Of a stretch of DNA of 64,000 bases, positions 47,691 to 59,732 are shown piece after piece (within the stretch, counting starts at the first letter, position 1; the number at the start of each line of letters is the position of its first letter). The stretch covers positions 1,822,501-1,886,500 of the forward strand of contig SMMW01000619.1 in assembly GCA_004794655.1 (NCBI GenBank). Direction: 5' to 3'. This stretch comes from Marisa cornuarietis (lineage: Eukaryota > Mollusca > Gastropoda > Architaenioglossa > Ampullariidae). A program made the translations under genes and the position numbers. The notes beneath the pieces were generated by a model, which was not told the origin of the DNA, ran no database searches, and saw only the letters and a list, made by a program, of their open reading frames with translations.

Positions 47691-49470
47691 TAAATTTGAA
47701 TAATCAGCAAATAGTTTAACAGCTGCTTGAATGTTGGTTACAATGTCATTAGTCTAAATATAAAATATAAAGCCCTGAATGCAGAAAGTTTCCATCTTTA
47801 TTAACAGTCCCTGTTGTCAAACCCAGTCAAATGTTTGCTAATAAAATGAGGTGGACATTCGTATCTCAAAAAGGTGCTGAGTCATTATAAGCAGATGCTA
47901 AATGAAAGAGTGCAATATCTTTTGATATACACAGACTGTTATAACCAACCTGAAGAAAATATAGGTTTTTGAACATAAAAATGGATATAAGTGTTTACTA
48001 CATATTTGAAGTAACTGGCCAACACAACAAAGAGATTTGAGCTGTAAGTATCACACTTCACATCATTGCTTTCCTTGCATATACATGTTCAACGTGTGAC
48101 AATTTCTATCACAATCTTCAGAGAGGATGACCAGCGAAGGACGGGGAATGAGAAATTAAAATATTTTATGTTTTTGATCTCAGCACTGAAGCAGGAGGAG
48201 GTTATTTCAGTCTGGAACGGAACTCCTCCCACAGCTCGTTGTCACCATAAGGTCCACATAATCATGTAGCTGCCACATTGAAACTTGTCCTGTCTCTCAC
48301 CAGGACCCCCAGGGTCTCCTCACTGTCCAGTGGCATAAATGTTTCAGGAGTATCTCAGTCTTCTTGACCAAACCACACTAAGAACATTCACTTTAAACAA
48401 TCTCATCGGAGTAGCATCTATCCCTCGAAAAATAGGGAAACTTCCATGATGAACTGACAAGCAGCTGTGTTTGAAATACGATTGTAACAAATGGTTAATT
48501 TGAAAATTAACATTTCAGCGGAAATGATTCAGAATGTCGGCAACATTACTTAGTTCAGCTGCTTTTTTCTATAACTTTGTGTAGAAACAAATTAATTTCA
48601 TATGAATTACAGTTACTGTATTGAATAGTGGGCTCTTCGTTAAAAGTAAGTGTGTATCACCGATTTTTAAATCAGTCTGTAGCATTTCAATGTTTGTTTA
48701 AAATGAAACACAGGTGTGGAATAGTTGTGGGAGTTGATCGTTGTCTTGGTTCCTTTCTTATCAAGAAATAGTGAAGTTGTGTCAAGAATTGTCATAAAGT
48801 TCATTCTGTTTGTCAAATGACTTTATACTTTGACTTGTTAATTGTCTTTGTGTCTGTTGGTTAGGCAAGACAATAACTGGTGTTTGTTAATAAATTTTAA
48901 AATATTTAAAATAACCTGTTTCTCTTAGTCGTGCACTCTGATCATGTGTTGGAATATTTTATGTTTAACCTCTTTACTCCCAGAGTCATGTCATGAAGAA
49001 GAAAGTCTATTTATACTTCAGTTTATTTTGTAACTACTATAAATAATATGTTTATCTTTGCCATTCCAGAAAATTCTCCAGCAATTTGTTATTCGTCTTT
49101 TTGCCAGTCCAGTCTTCTGGTTGTATTTCCTGTAATATGTATAAAGCATAAATACACGTACACAGCCTGGAGATGATTGCCACACTACATTATGAAAATA
49201 AAGATACAGATAAACTGGAACTCCCAGGGAGATATAAAAGATCAGGCTAGAATCAATGAACCTTGAGGTAAGGTCTGGGGTATCTCTGTTTGACTGCTGA
49301 GTTAGATGTTAGCAGACTATTTATTTATTCCATATAATAAACAACACCCGTGGTTTCTGCACTACATCCAACAGAGGGATAAATTAGGTATGCCCGCTGC
49401 TATTAAAACCTGTCTGTCAGAAACCCCTGGCCTTCTAATAAAAGCTTAGACTGGAAACAACTGTAGAATA
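47381..49470. other. Gene-free interval
   Basis: Contains AT-rich AATAAT low-complexity DNA (about 47520-47590) and a (CA)n run (about 47636-47687). No coding or RNA gene was recognised. Confidence 0.5.
47636..47687 (+). repeat. (CA)n microsatellite
   Basis: An uninterrupted AC dinucleotide run of about 50 bp. Confidence 0.93.
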
Positions 49471-49745
49471 GGGTAAAGGTAAAGGTCATCCCATAACCTG
49501 TTGAGGTGGTAGGGGAGTGAGGTGTTGGAGACCCCACTTTTCTCGGCGGGGCCACCTTTTAAATGAGGGTGGTGCCCATCTCCTCTCCCTCGCTGCCTTA
49601 CCTTCCCCAACCCTCTATGGAGTCAGGTACCCATTCCCCTCAGCTGGGTTGACTGGGGGAAGTTTGCTGCGCTTATCGGGAATTGAACCAGGGCGCTTTC
49701 GGTTCGGACGCCAGCGCTCTAACCACTCGGCCATTCGCTACCCCT
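49471..49745 (-). mobile_element. tRNA-derived SINE
   Basis: On the minus strand the head at about 49745-49676 has a pol III A box (TGGCCGAGTGG at 49733-49723) and a B box (GGTTCAATTCC at 49689-49679), as in a class II (Leu/Ser-like) tRNA. A body with GGTACCCATT and AGCTGGGTTGACTGGGG (plus-strand words) resembles conserved-core SINEs of molluscs. The 3' end is a short (TTTACC)n tail at 49471-49484. It is not a functional tRNA: no complete cloverleaf or anticodon arm was found. Confidence 0.7.
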
Positions 49746-50261
49746 AAAATAAACAAGTCTGCTCACTGACCCTGTCTCATCACCAGTACCAATGCTTCAA
49801 CACTCATGTGTTCACCAGACACCCTGTGTGTTTTTTGTTCCACTCCATTCATTAAAACTAAACATTAAGTTTTCCATGGTCTCCTGTGTTTGGTTTTTCT
49901 TAAAACAGATAAACAATAAAAGTTTTTTTTTGATTTGTTTTATCGACCGATTTGTTTAAATTCGTTTTCCATTGTATTCAGCGACACATTTATCAGGCCA
50001 ATATCTATTTCTCAACGACCAGGCTATTCAGCGATGTCGGCTTCTATTTGCTTTTAATGCAGACATTTGTTTACAACATAGGCTAAACTCGTAAATAATG
50101 TCTCTTTTATCATAAAATAAAGTCCACAATACTCTTATAATAGCAAAGCAAACCAGAGCTCAGTAGCCTGTGTCCCTGTGAAGCACATCTCCATATATGA
50201 TAAAAAAAACTTGACAGACAAGAAACGGGATCGAACCAATCGACTGAGACTGTTTCAGAGA

Positions 50262-50335
50262 TAATTAGTCCTGACAACATTCAGGATGAGTTCTGTATTG
50301 ACACACCGTGTGATCACAAACCATCGTAGGTATCA
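50262..50335 (+). pseudogene. Relic of a lectin-gene 5' end
   Basis: TAGTCCTGACAACATTCAGG and the following 40 bp align with the 5' UTR just upstream of the 45538 start codon. The position of the ATG reads ATC here, and no PAN-like coding sequence follows. It is probably the stub of another gene copy. Confidence 0.35.
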
Positions 50336-50787
50336 TAAACTTTGAGCTAATAATTTTTAGACTATTTTGAATTAACCTTGGTGCTAGGAGATGACGAGTG
50401 ACAATAACAGTAGAGGAAACAAATTCCTCCTCTAACAAGCTGACTAATCTGCTCGTAGGACGGCGGTCGACTAACTTTGTTTCCTCTTGTTGTGTCTCCT
50501 GACTGCTCCTGACACCCACCTGGTGTTGACACCAGTGTTGTCTCAATGGTGTAACAGAATCTCTCTTAGTTGTCTACGGGTGTTACTGTTGAACGAGTCA
50601 GTCGGTAAATATTTCGAAAGACTAATATATTTTGGACAGCTTTCACTGTCGACACATCCATCATCTTGTGTCTTCTGCTTAGGAAGCTGTCTTCTGCTTA
50701 CATTTACACACGATTAAATGTCAAGTATTTTCTATTTCAGCTTCATCCAAAGGACATTGTTAATGATCGACTTGTGAGTTGATGTCG

Positions 50788-50860
50788 GGTAAACATAGCA
50801 TTGTGTAAAAGAAGAAGAAATTTCTTTATGCACGAGTGAGCATGCCCAGTCTCTCTGTCA
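50788..50860 (-). repeat. Short inverted match to 19427-19495
   Basis: 'tagcattgtgtaaaagaagaaga' and 'gagcatgcccagtc' type sequence matches the reverse complement of the stretch upstream of the 19908 lectin gene. The second CNOT6 block begins immediately to its right. Confidence 0.6.
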
Positions 50861-51395
50861 GAGAGAGAGAGAAAGAGAGAGAGAGAGATGGAATACGGGT
50901 AAAGAAAGAGAGTTGGTTTGTTGGTAATTAAGGTAAAAAATATTTTCCTCCATTCATTTTAGTTTTTAGACGGACACTCTGACATATACTGCAAATATCA
51001 CTCAACCTCTCAGCAAACCTGATAGAAAGAAGGAAGAAAGTGTGCTCTTTTTCTTTTTCTGAATTTTATTGTCATTTTTACATTGTGTAACAAGTCCTCA
51101 CATGTTATGTTCCCACATTTAAAATTTGACTGACAGTAAATATGACAATAGTCAAAGACTTTTTTCAAAATTTACCGCGGGCATGTGGTCGTGCACACTA
51201 ATTGTTTTCGTATATACCAGCGAGGGAAGGGGGGCGAGAAATGAAGCTCACCCTCCTATTCCCCATCAAGAGGATGCGCTTTTTTCTTCTGAACCTTTGA
51301 GTTTTCTTTTTTTTTGTCTTTTATTCCATTGTCAAGAGCGAAGACTAGTCCTGTCTCACTGAGCCTGCAAAGAAAAGGGACACGGAGGTTGCTGA

Positions 51396-53060
51396 TTATC
51401 TGGGCTGGCGCAGAGGTGGGAGAGGAGAACCACGACCTGGTGGAGGCAAGCGGATAGGCATTTCCATCTCCACAAAGAGAGAGAAGTGGTCAGATGGTAT
51501 GTGAGGATTTGGGCAGCCAAGAATCTTGTTCTGCCAGAACCACTCCTCATCGTATGGCCCAAGCATTCCCAAGACATTCAGATGATCCCTTGAATAGAAG
51601 ATGTAGTCGATGATTCCTGTGAAGTTATGTGTGAAATATGTGGCTGGCATAATGTCATTGTAGGCACGTGCAAGCCGGAAGTTGTGGTATACGTGGTCCT
51701 TGTCACCATTGCTCATCTTCTTCATACAGTGATCATACTCCTTGTCCTTGAAATCTTCATGGTTTACAGCAACTCGTCCATTTGTAAGGAATTCTATCAC
51801 TCCTGAGTCTGGCAGCGAGTTCAGATCACCACAGAAAAGGAAAGGAATTGAGTTGCAGTCATATGGGCCTGGGAAAGGCAGGGTGTACTTTCTGGTGGCT
51901 TCGTCTACAAAGCGCTGCAACTCCCCCATCAGCATCATGGTTTGTACGAGCTTCACATCACTGAAATGAGGGTTCCAGTGGAGGTGGACTGTGCAAACCA
52001 GCAGCAGCTGCCGCGTATGAGGCTGAGGGGGCATGCCGTTTTCAAAGATGGGAGGTTTGGTCTCCAGCAGCGCCGCCAGCCCGATGTTGTCTTTTGTCAT
52101 GACGCGGTTGAGCATGTCGTGTGACCCTGCAGCGTTGGCCATCGCCAACTGGTTCAACTCCACCAGCTTTTCTTCTAGTAAGGAAAACTTGGCCTTCTTG
52201 AAGAAGATGGCACAGCCGTCAACACGCTTGCGTTCCTGCTCTCTCATGGTGCGCGCGCGAGACTTTGGCGAGAAGATGCCGTCGTAGCCTTCCCGCTGGA
52301 GTTGTGGTAGGAAGAAGTTAAAGAACTGGTCCGTCTCCACCTCCTGTAAGCTGATGATGTCGCCGTTGAGGGCGCGAATTTCGTTCAGGATACCCATCTT
52401 GCGGTACTCCCAGTTCAGCGCCCACCCCGGGCAGTGGCCGTACTTTTGCCGGGTGCAGTACTTGTCACACAGCACGTTGTAGCACATCATGCTGAAGATG
52501 GCTAAAGGACATGTTGTGTCTGGATGGGCTGCCACATTCCACTGCCTCTGCGGTGGCGCTGTTGTTGTGACTGGCAAATTATCCAGCATGTAAGTAAGTA
52601 GCTTGTGTGTTCCACCAGGTTCATTATAGATGTTTAACAGTTCTTGTGAGAGGGGATTCCCTGTCAAGCCCAGGGTCTGCAGACGGAAAAGCCTGCCAAG
52701 CTCAAATGGCAAAAAGCGGAAGCGATTGTAGTTAAGTTGCAAAACCCTCAGGTTTTGAAGGTCTCCCAGCTCAGCAGGTAAACTGCGCAGTCTATTGGAG
52801 GACAGGTCCAAGTATGACAAGTGGACTAACTGGCAAATGTAGGGAGGCAGTCGAACAAGGTTGATGTCATTGAGGTGCAGAATGGTTATGTGCTGAAAGT
52901 GCCAAACCTCTGGGCACAAATTGTGCACAGTGCCTGAGATCTCCAGCTCATCCCAAGCTGAACGCTTGTCTGCTGCTACATCAGCAGCAGACATAATGGT
53001 ATGCTCTCTACGTGGAGTGGGTGACTTGTACTTTCCTCTCGGCATGGTAGAAACATGCAT
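51396..53060 (-). CDS. CNOT6: CCR4-NOT deadenylase catalytic subunit CNOT6/CNOT6L-type, copy 2
   Basis: A 554-aa open reading frame, nearly identical to copy 1. The leucine-rich repeats and the nuclease domain are intact, with the Asn, Glu, Asp/Asn, Asp and His catalytic positions all conserved. Visible differences: H for Y at residue 20, VAADK in place of VNVNEY near residue 28, PLAIF for PSAIF, AKFSL for AKFTL, NPHFS for NPYFS, IMPAT for ILPAT, and RQPR for RQLR at the end. No stop or frameshift is present, so it has either been under selection or is very young. The leader acceptor (about 53133) is retained, but the candidate first exon carries a deletion of roughly 57 bp near 54246. Confidence 0.92.
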   Translation of the reverse strand: MHVSTMPRGKYKSPTPRREHTIMSAADVAADKRSAWDELEISGTVHNLCPEVWHFQHITILHLNDINLVRLPPYICQLVHLSYLDLSSNRLRSLPAELGDLQNLRVLQLNYNRFRFLPFELGRLFRLQTLGLTGNPLSQELLNIYNEPGGTHKLLTYMLDNLPVTTTAPPQRQWNVAAHPDTTCPLAIFSMMCYNVLCDKYCTRQKYGHCPGWALNWEYRKMGILNEIRALNGDIISLQEVETDQFFNFFLPQLQREGYDGIFSPKSRARTMREQERKRVDGCAIFFKKAKFSLLEEKLVELNQLAMANAAGSHDMLNRVMTKDNIGLAALLETKPPIFENGMPPQPHTRQLLLVCTVHLHWNPHFSDVKLVQTMMLMGELQRFVDEATRKYTLPFPGPYDCNSIPFLFCGDLNSLPDSGVIEFLTNGRVAVNHEDFKDKEYDHCMKKMSNGDKDHVYHNFRLARAYNDIMPATYFTHNFTGIIDYIFYSRDHLNVLGMLGPYDEEWFWQNKILGCPNPHIPSDHFSLFVEMEMPIRLPPPGRGSPLPPLRQPR

Positions 53061-53722
53061 GGTATCGATACACTGCAGATATCAGAGAGAAACTGGCTGA
53101 GTTCTTGAGAGTCAGCAGTTACAGGCTTTGCCCTGAAAATCAACAAACAAAAACATACAATACACATTCAAAACCTTAAACCTGTCCAAACATATACTAT
53201 TATATCTTAACTACCCCCCGTCCACATTTTATAATAAAAAACTCCTAAACAAAACAAAGCACGGTACTGTGCCTTACAATAACATTCTACACAACACTCT
53301 CCTATACTACATATACTTCAAATTTATGTGTTAACAACTCCTACCCCACTGGCACATCGTCATCATGTTCTATTTCTTTTTCCCATTAATTAAAACCATT
53401 TTACAACATGATTCATATTACCACATCAACATTTTCCACTCGAAAACATCAAACCACAAATAAAAGATCCCACAATGAAACACATTACATTCATGACAAC
53501 TTTTAAAAATGAATCAAGGCAAAGAGAGAACTAACACAAGATTCAAGGAGAGTTTTGTTGAGTCTTAAAAAGGCAAGAATTTGGAGAGTTTACAGAGCAC
53601 GGGTTCAATGCTTATCTGTAACCTATCAAACTAAATGTAATTTTATGGTTACTTCTGAGAAGATACGTAGAACTTGTTTTTACTTGGCACTTTTATGCTG
53701 CTTATTTGTCTCTTACTTTGAT

Positions 53723-53779
<57 letters not shown>
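53723..53779 (+). repeat. (CA)n microsatellite
   Basis: Counterpart of 38582-38651 in the first CNOT6 block. Confidence 0.93.
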
Positions 53780-53784
<5 letters not shown>

Positions 53785-54077
53785 ATCACTCAGCGCAACA
53801 CACATATACACTCTGGTTGATAGAAATACACAAAACTTCATCAAGATATTCATTTACACATAGAGATGTTTGTTTATTTTCAATTGTCACTTGTATTGTT
53901 TGACAGAAAGCGCAGCAACTCATGATGCTACAGATCTCTTGTTCAAATCATAATTATATCATCAATGTACTGTTTGTATGTTCCATTGTAAAAGTAGCTG
54001 ACTAGGAAATGCGATATCAGCAGTCGGGTGGACACTGTATGCAGGCACGTTGAACTGCGCGCGTGTACACACCCTCA

Positions 54078-54088
<11 letters not shown>

Positions 54089-54159
<71 letters not shown>
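54089..54159 (+). repeat. (CA)n microsatellite with TCAC interruption
   Basis: Expanded relative to the 19-bp run at about 38932-38950 in the first block. Confidence 0.93.
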
Positions 54160-54161
<2 letters not shown>

Positions 54162-54399
54162 CAAACACTGATGTGTAAGGGCATGTCAAAATAAGAGTAG
54201 GAAGAACTTTACCTTGTATGTAAGTAGACGGACCTCTTGAAGCAAGGAAAACGGGAAATTGCCCCGCACTTGTATAACAAGTCCCGCCAAACTAGAAAAC
54301 AAACTTTAACCAGTCCAATAGCTTGCGCAAACGGTCAAGCCGGTGTTTAACCAATCAAACGACAGATGGACAGCGTGGGTACAGCACCCTTATGACGTC

Positions 54400-57300
54400 A
54401 TGAGCAGGACAGGGTGGAGATGGGAGACAATCCAGTCCTCACGCGATTAGTTGAAACATGAAAACAAAAGGGGAAGACAGTCACCGAGCGCCCCCCCCAC
54501 CCCACTGGCTTGATAACCGACCTCGTAATTAGCGGGGTGAACGTTATAGGTGAGTGACAGGTGAGTGACAGGTGACATCAGGGTCACGCCTTCAAACCGA
54601 GTATTTCCTGTCTCCTCATTAGGTGGTAGATTCTCAAGGGCAGAGCGCTGCGGGTGCATAACACAAGGCCGGGTAGTTACATCACGGTGGCTGGAGACGA
54701 CGAGGAGGGGGAGGGGGATTATTTCTCATGCCATCGCTGAAGCCGCGAAATATGGCGATCAACAGGTGTCCAGTCCTTATGACGTGGATTAAGTTTTTGA
54801 AAATGTCTCACACTTTTTCCGATTCAGCTTTAGATATTAAACTGCGCCTATAAGATATTGTAATTTGATAGACACGTAAAAAATTTAGATAAATAAATTA
54901 ATGGGAAAGGAAAGATAGAAAGCACAATAAAAGTCAGATCTTAACTCGATAAACGTAAACTCGATAAAAAAATAAAGAGCACCCCTTTCTATCAGGTCTA
55001 CAGAGTGATTGAGCTGAACTTATTCACCAACAAGAAAACGCCCTCTCTCCACCCTTTCCCTATCTCTCAATCTCTCTCTCTCAAAACAAACAAACAAGTA
55101 AGCAAGCAATCTCAGTATTTAAGGAGAAGAAAGTGTTAATTTATAACTGACTGAATTCTTTCATTCTGATCAACAAACAAGTAAGCAAGCAACCAAACAA
55201 CCAAACAAAAAACAAACAAATGCAATAGCGGTTTGTGAACATTAGCATCTTGTATTTCTGGTGTCTGACCGTAATCGTGAGCAAGCAGCCACCACCTCCC
55301 TCTTCCTCAAGGTTGACTGCAAGAAACCGAGCATCTTCAAGAAAGGAGCACTGTACCAAAGAGTGATTGCATGTATACTATAAAATATACTTATATACAA
55401 TACGATCAAAAGCGTTTTACATGAGTCAGTAATATCGACAGATGAAGAATCTGGTATAGAGGAAAATAATTACAGTGTGCACGACCCCATGCCCGCGGTT
55501 GATTTTGAAAAAATACTTTGACTATTATAATATTTACTTTCAATAAAATTTGAACTGTGGGAATAACATGTGAGGACTTGTTACACAAGTCAAGTGATTT
55601 GTGTGAGTTGACGACATCCAATGACTAACATAATGCTGAACCAGGAACAACGTGGCAGGGTGGAGGTGGGAGACCCTCCAGTCCTCAATTGCTTAATTAA
55701 AAAATCAAAGGACGAAAAAGGAAGACAGTCACCGAGCGCCCCCCCCCCTGGTGTGAGCACCTTCCTGGTCAGTAGCGAGGTGTTGGCACTAATCCGTCAT
55801 AGGTGGGTGAACACTGGTCACCTAGTCTTTGTTGTTCACAAATTAGGTGGATGAAGGTCAAGGGCTGAGTGGACCACCTTGCGGGATAGTTACATCATGA
55901 TCGTGCAACAGCTCAAGCTCAAGGCCAATCTTTCAAGTGGTCCTCTCGGTGGACTAAGTTTTGAAAATGATCCACATTGTTTCCCGATTCAGCGTCAACT
56001 AAAATGAACCTCTTAGTTAGATATTTCAATTCGATAAACACGTCAGACATTTGGGGTAGATGAATAAGCTAATAGAAGATCAATCAATCAATCCTCTTCG
56101 TGCTAGTTGCACATAAGGCCTCAACCAGAGCCCGCCACTGATGTCGATCGGCTGAAACTCGCTCCAGGCGACCCCATGTCCAGCCCTTTCCTTTCATCTC
56201 CCTTTCCATTGTTCTTCTCCAGGTTTCCTTTCGGCAGCCTTCGTTTTCGTCGCCGTCTGGAGTCCATCGTAGGAAGAAAGGACAATAAAACTCAAAAGTT
56301 CACAAGAAAAAAGAGCACCCTCTTGATGAGGAGTAGGAGGGTGAGCATTTCTCACCCCCTCGCTAACACCACCGCAATTATCTGCGCAATATGGCGATCT
56401 ACAGGTGTCCGGGTGGCGCTAACCAACGACCACTTTCATGTTGAGTCCCTGTACATCAAGATCAATCTTTCATGTAGCCCTCGTTGTGAATTAAGTTTTG
56501 AAAATGTTCCACATTTTGTCAGCTTTAAATAAAATGCACCTGTTAGATATTTCAATTCGACAAACACGTCAAACACTTGGTGTCGATGAATAAGCAAATG
56601 GAGGAGGTAATGAAGAAATGACAATAAAACTCAGAAAAAGAAAAAGAGCACCCTTTCTTTCTTCTTTCTATCAGGTTTGCTGAGAGGTTGAGTGATATTG
56701 GCAGTATATGTCAGAGTGCCCGTCTAAAAACTAAAACGAATGGAGAATTTTTTTTTACCTTAATTACCAACTAACCAACTCTCTTTCTTAACCCGTATTC
56801 CATCTCTCTCAACAAAAACTCAAGAGGGGTTTCGGAGCAGCAAATTATTTTGTTTGTTATGTCTGACCATAGTCATCAACAAGCAGCTCTCTCTCTCTCT
56901 TTCTATCGGCCTCCTTTTCAGTATTGACCGCAAGAAACGGCCCAACTCAAAAACTTTCTCGAACAAATTTTTTTTCTTAATTAATATCCGAAGATATTTT
57001 GTTAAACTCAAAAAGTAGCATCAAACGGGTTTAAATAAGTCAGTAATATCGGGAGATGATTTATCTGGCAAATACGCAAAAAATCACAGTGTACACGGCC
57101 TCATGCCCACGGTAGATTTTGAAAAGTATTTGATTGCTGTAATAGTTACTGTCAAACAAGTTGAGAATAACACGTGAGGACTTTTTTTTTTTACACAAGG
57201 GAAGACAGTCACCGAGCGCCCCGCAAGTGTCATCATCGTCCTCGTCATTAACGAGGTGTTGCCACTACTCTGTCAGGTGAGTTACAGAGTTACATCACGA

Positions 57301-59689
57301 CCGCTCAACGGCTCCGGAGTAGGAGAAGGAGGGGGAAGTTAATAATGCTCGTACCCTTCCTGACGCCTCCACAATTAATCTGCACAAAATGGCGATCTAC
57401 AGGTTCCGTCCAGGGGGCGCTACATTTCTACATTATGTAGAAAGGACAATAAAACTCAAAAGTTCGTTAGAAAAAGAACATCTTTTATTTTTTCTATCAG
57501 GTTTGCCGAGAGGTTGAGCGGTGCTTGCTGTATATGTCAGACTGGCTGTCAAAAACTGAAATGAATAGAAAACGAGAAGCTTTTTTTAAAAACATCATTA
57601 CTAACGACAACCCTCTTTCTTTAGGCACATCATATCTCTCTCTGTCTCGCTCTCTTAAACAACAGCTAAACTAAAATAGCAGTTTGGGAAAATCAGAATT
57701 TTTTCATTTCTGGTGTCTGACCGTAATCAGCAACCAGCCAGCTCCCTCTCTCTGCCCTCTTTTTCTCTCTCTCTCTTTCTCAAGGTTGACTGCAAGAAAC
57801 CGTGCATCTTTAAGAAAAGAAGACTGTACCAAAGAGTGATTGCATGAATACTATAAAATATACTTATATAGAATACGATCAAAAGCGTTTTACATGAGTC
57901 AGTCTAAAAACTAAAATGAATGGAGGAAAAAAAACAGTTTTTACCTTAATTACCAACAAACCAACCCTCTTTCTTTACCCGTATTCCATCTTTCTCTCTT
58001 ATCATCAACAACAAAAATACAAGAGCGGTTTCGGAACTGCAAAATTTTTTATTTGTTATGTCTGACTGTAATCATCAACAAGCAGCTCTCTCTCTCTCCC
58101 TCTCTCTCTCTCTTTATATCGGCTCCCTTTTCAGTATTGACCGCAAGAAACGGCGCAACTCAAAAACTTTCTCGAACAAATTTTTTTTCTTAATTAATAT
58201 CCGAAGATATTTTGTTAAACTCAAAAAGTAGCATCAAACGGGTTTAAATAAGTCAGTAATATCGGGAGATGATTTATCTGGCAAATACGCAAAAAATCAC
58301 AGTGTACACGGCCTCATGCCCACGGTAGATTTTGAAAAGTATTTGATTGCTGTAATAGTTACTGTCAAACAAGTTGAGAATAACACGTGAGGACTTTTTT
58401 TTTTTACACAAGGGAAGACAGTCACCGAGCGCCCCGCAAGTGTCATCACCGTCCTCGTCATTAACGAGGTGTTGCCACTACTCTGTCAGGTGAGTTACAG
58501 AGTTACATCACGACCGCTCAACGGCTCCGGAGTAGGAGAAGGAGGGGGAAGTTAATAATGCTCGTACCCTTCCTGACGCCTCCACAATTAATCTGCACAA
58601 AATGGCGATCTACAGGTTCCGTCCAGGGGGCGCTACATTATGTAGAAAGGACAATAAAACTCAAAAGTTCGTTAGAAAAAGAACATCTTTTATTTTTTCT
58701 ATCAGGTTTGCCGAGAGGTTGAGCGGTGCTTGCTGTATATGTCAGACTGGCTGTCAAAAACTGAAATGAATAGAAAACGAGAAGCTTTTTTTAAAAACAT
58801 CATTACTAACGACAACCCTCTTTCTTTAGGCACATCATATCTCTCTCTGTCTCGCTCTCTTAAACAACAGCTAAACTAAAATAGCAGTTTGGGAAAATCA
58901 GAATTTTTTCATTTCTGGTGTCTGACCGTAATCAGCAACCAGCCAGCTCCCTCTCTCTGCCCCCTTTTTCTCTCTCTCTCTTTCTCAAGGTTGACTGCAA
59001 GAAACCGTGCATCTTTAAGAAAAGAAGACTGTACCAAAGAGTGATTGCATGAATACTATAAAATATACTTATATAGAATACGATCAAAAGCGTTTTACAT
59101 GAGTCAGTCTAAAAACTAAAATGAATGGAGGAAAAAAAACATTTTTTACCTTAATTACCAACAAACCAACCCTCTTTCTTTACCCGTATTCCATCTTTCT
59201 CTCTTATCATCAACAACAAAAATACAAGAGCGGTTTCGGAACTGCAAAATTTTTTATTTGTTATGTCTGACTGTAATCATCAACAAGCAGCTCTCTCTCT
59301 CTCCCTCTCTCTCTCTCTCTTTATATCGGCTCCCTTTTCAGTATTGACCGCAAGAAACGGCGCAACTCAAAAACTTTATCGAACAAATTTTTTTCGTTAA
59401 TTAATATCCGAAGATATTTTGTTAAAAAGTAGCATCAAACGGGTTTAAAGAAGTCAGTAATATCGGGAGATGATTTATCTGGGATATACGGAAAAAATCG
59501 CAGTGTACACGGCCTCATGCCCACGGTAGATTTTGAAAAAGTATTTGATTGCTGTAATAGTTACTGTCAAACAAGTTGCGAATAACACGTGAGGACTTTT
59601 TTGTTTTACACAAGGGAAGACAGTCACCGAGCGCCCCGCAAGTGTCATCATCGTCCTCGACATTAGTGAGGTGTTGTCAGGGGGGAGGG
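54400..59689 (+). repeat. Tandem 1.2-1.5 kb repeat array D
   Basis: Anchors near 54474, 55723, 57203, 58416 and 59617 give periods of about 1249, 1480, 1213 and 1201 bp. The two units starting at 57203 and 58416 are almost identical over their length, including a shared loss of the G in 'acaggttccgtccaggggg', so they arose by a recent tandem duplication. LINE 3'-end remnants (56083-56275, minus) are embedded. Confidence 0.82.
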
Positions 59690-59732
59690 CTGCGGGGCTG
59701 TCACGTGACAGTAAGGTATAAATTGGAGTTAG
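59690..59732 (-). repeat. Right 43-bp inverted-repeat terminus, copy 2
   Basis: CTGCGGGGCTGTCACGTGAC through GGAGTTAG; identical in plan to 43249-43291. Confidence 0.8.

Larger units (their letters stand above)
53061..54400 (-). promoter_or_regulatory. Leader intron and altered promoter region of CNOT6 copy 2
   Basis: Collinear with 37917-39240. The acceptor at about 53133 and the donor (ACAAG then gtaaag at 54207-54212) are kept. CCAAT boxes are near 54318 and 54353. The microsatellites differ: (CA)n at 53723-53779 is followed by extra 'cacatcactcagcgc' sequence, and a longer CA run is at 54089-54159. About 57 bp present at 39039-39095 are missing at about 54246, within the candidate first exon. 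Confidence 0.42.

Noticed and set aside
49676..49745. A tRNA gene of Leu/Ser type
   Set aside because: Only the A and B boxes are convincing. The arms do not pair into a full cloverleaf, and a SINE body follows, so it is the head of a SINE.
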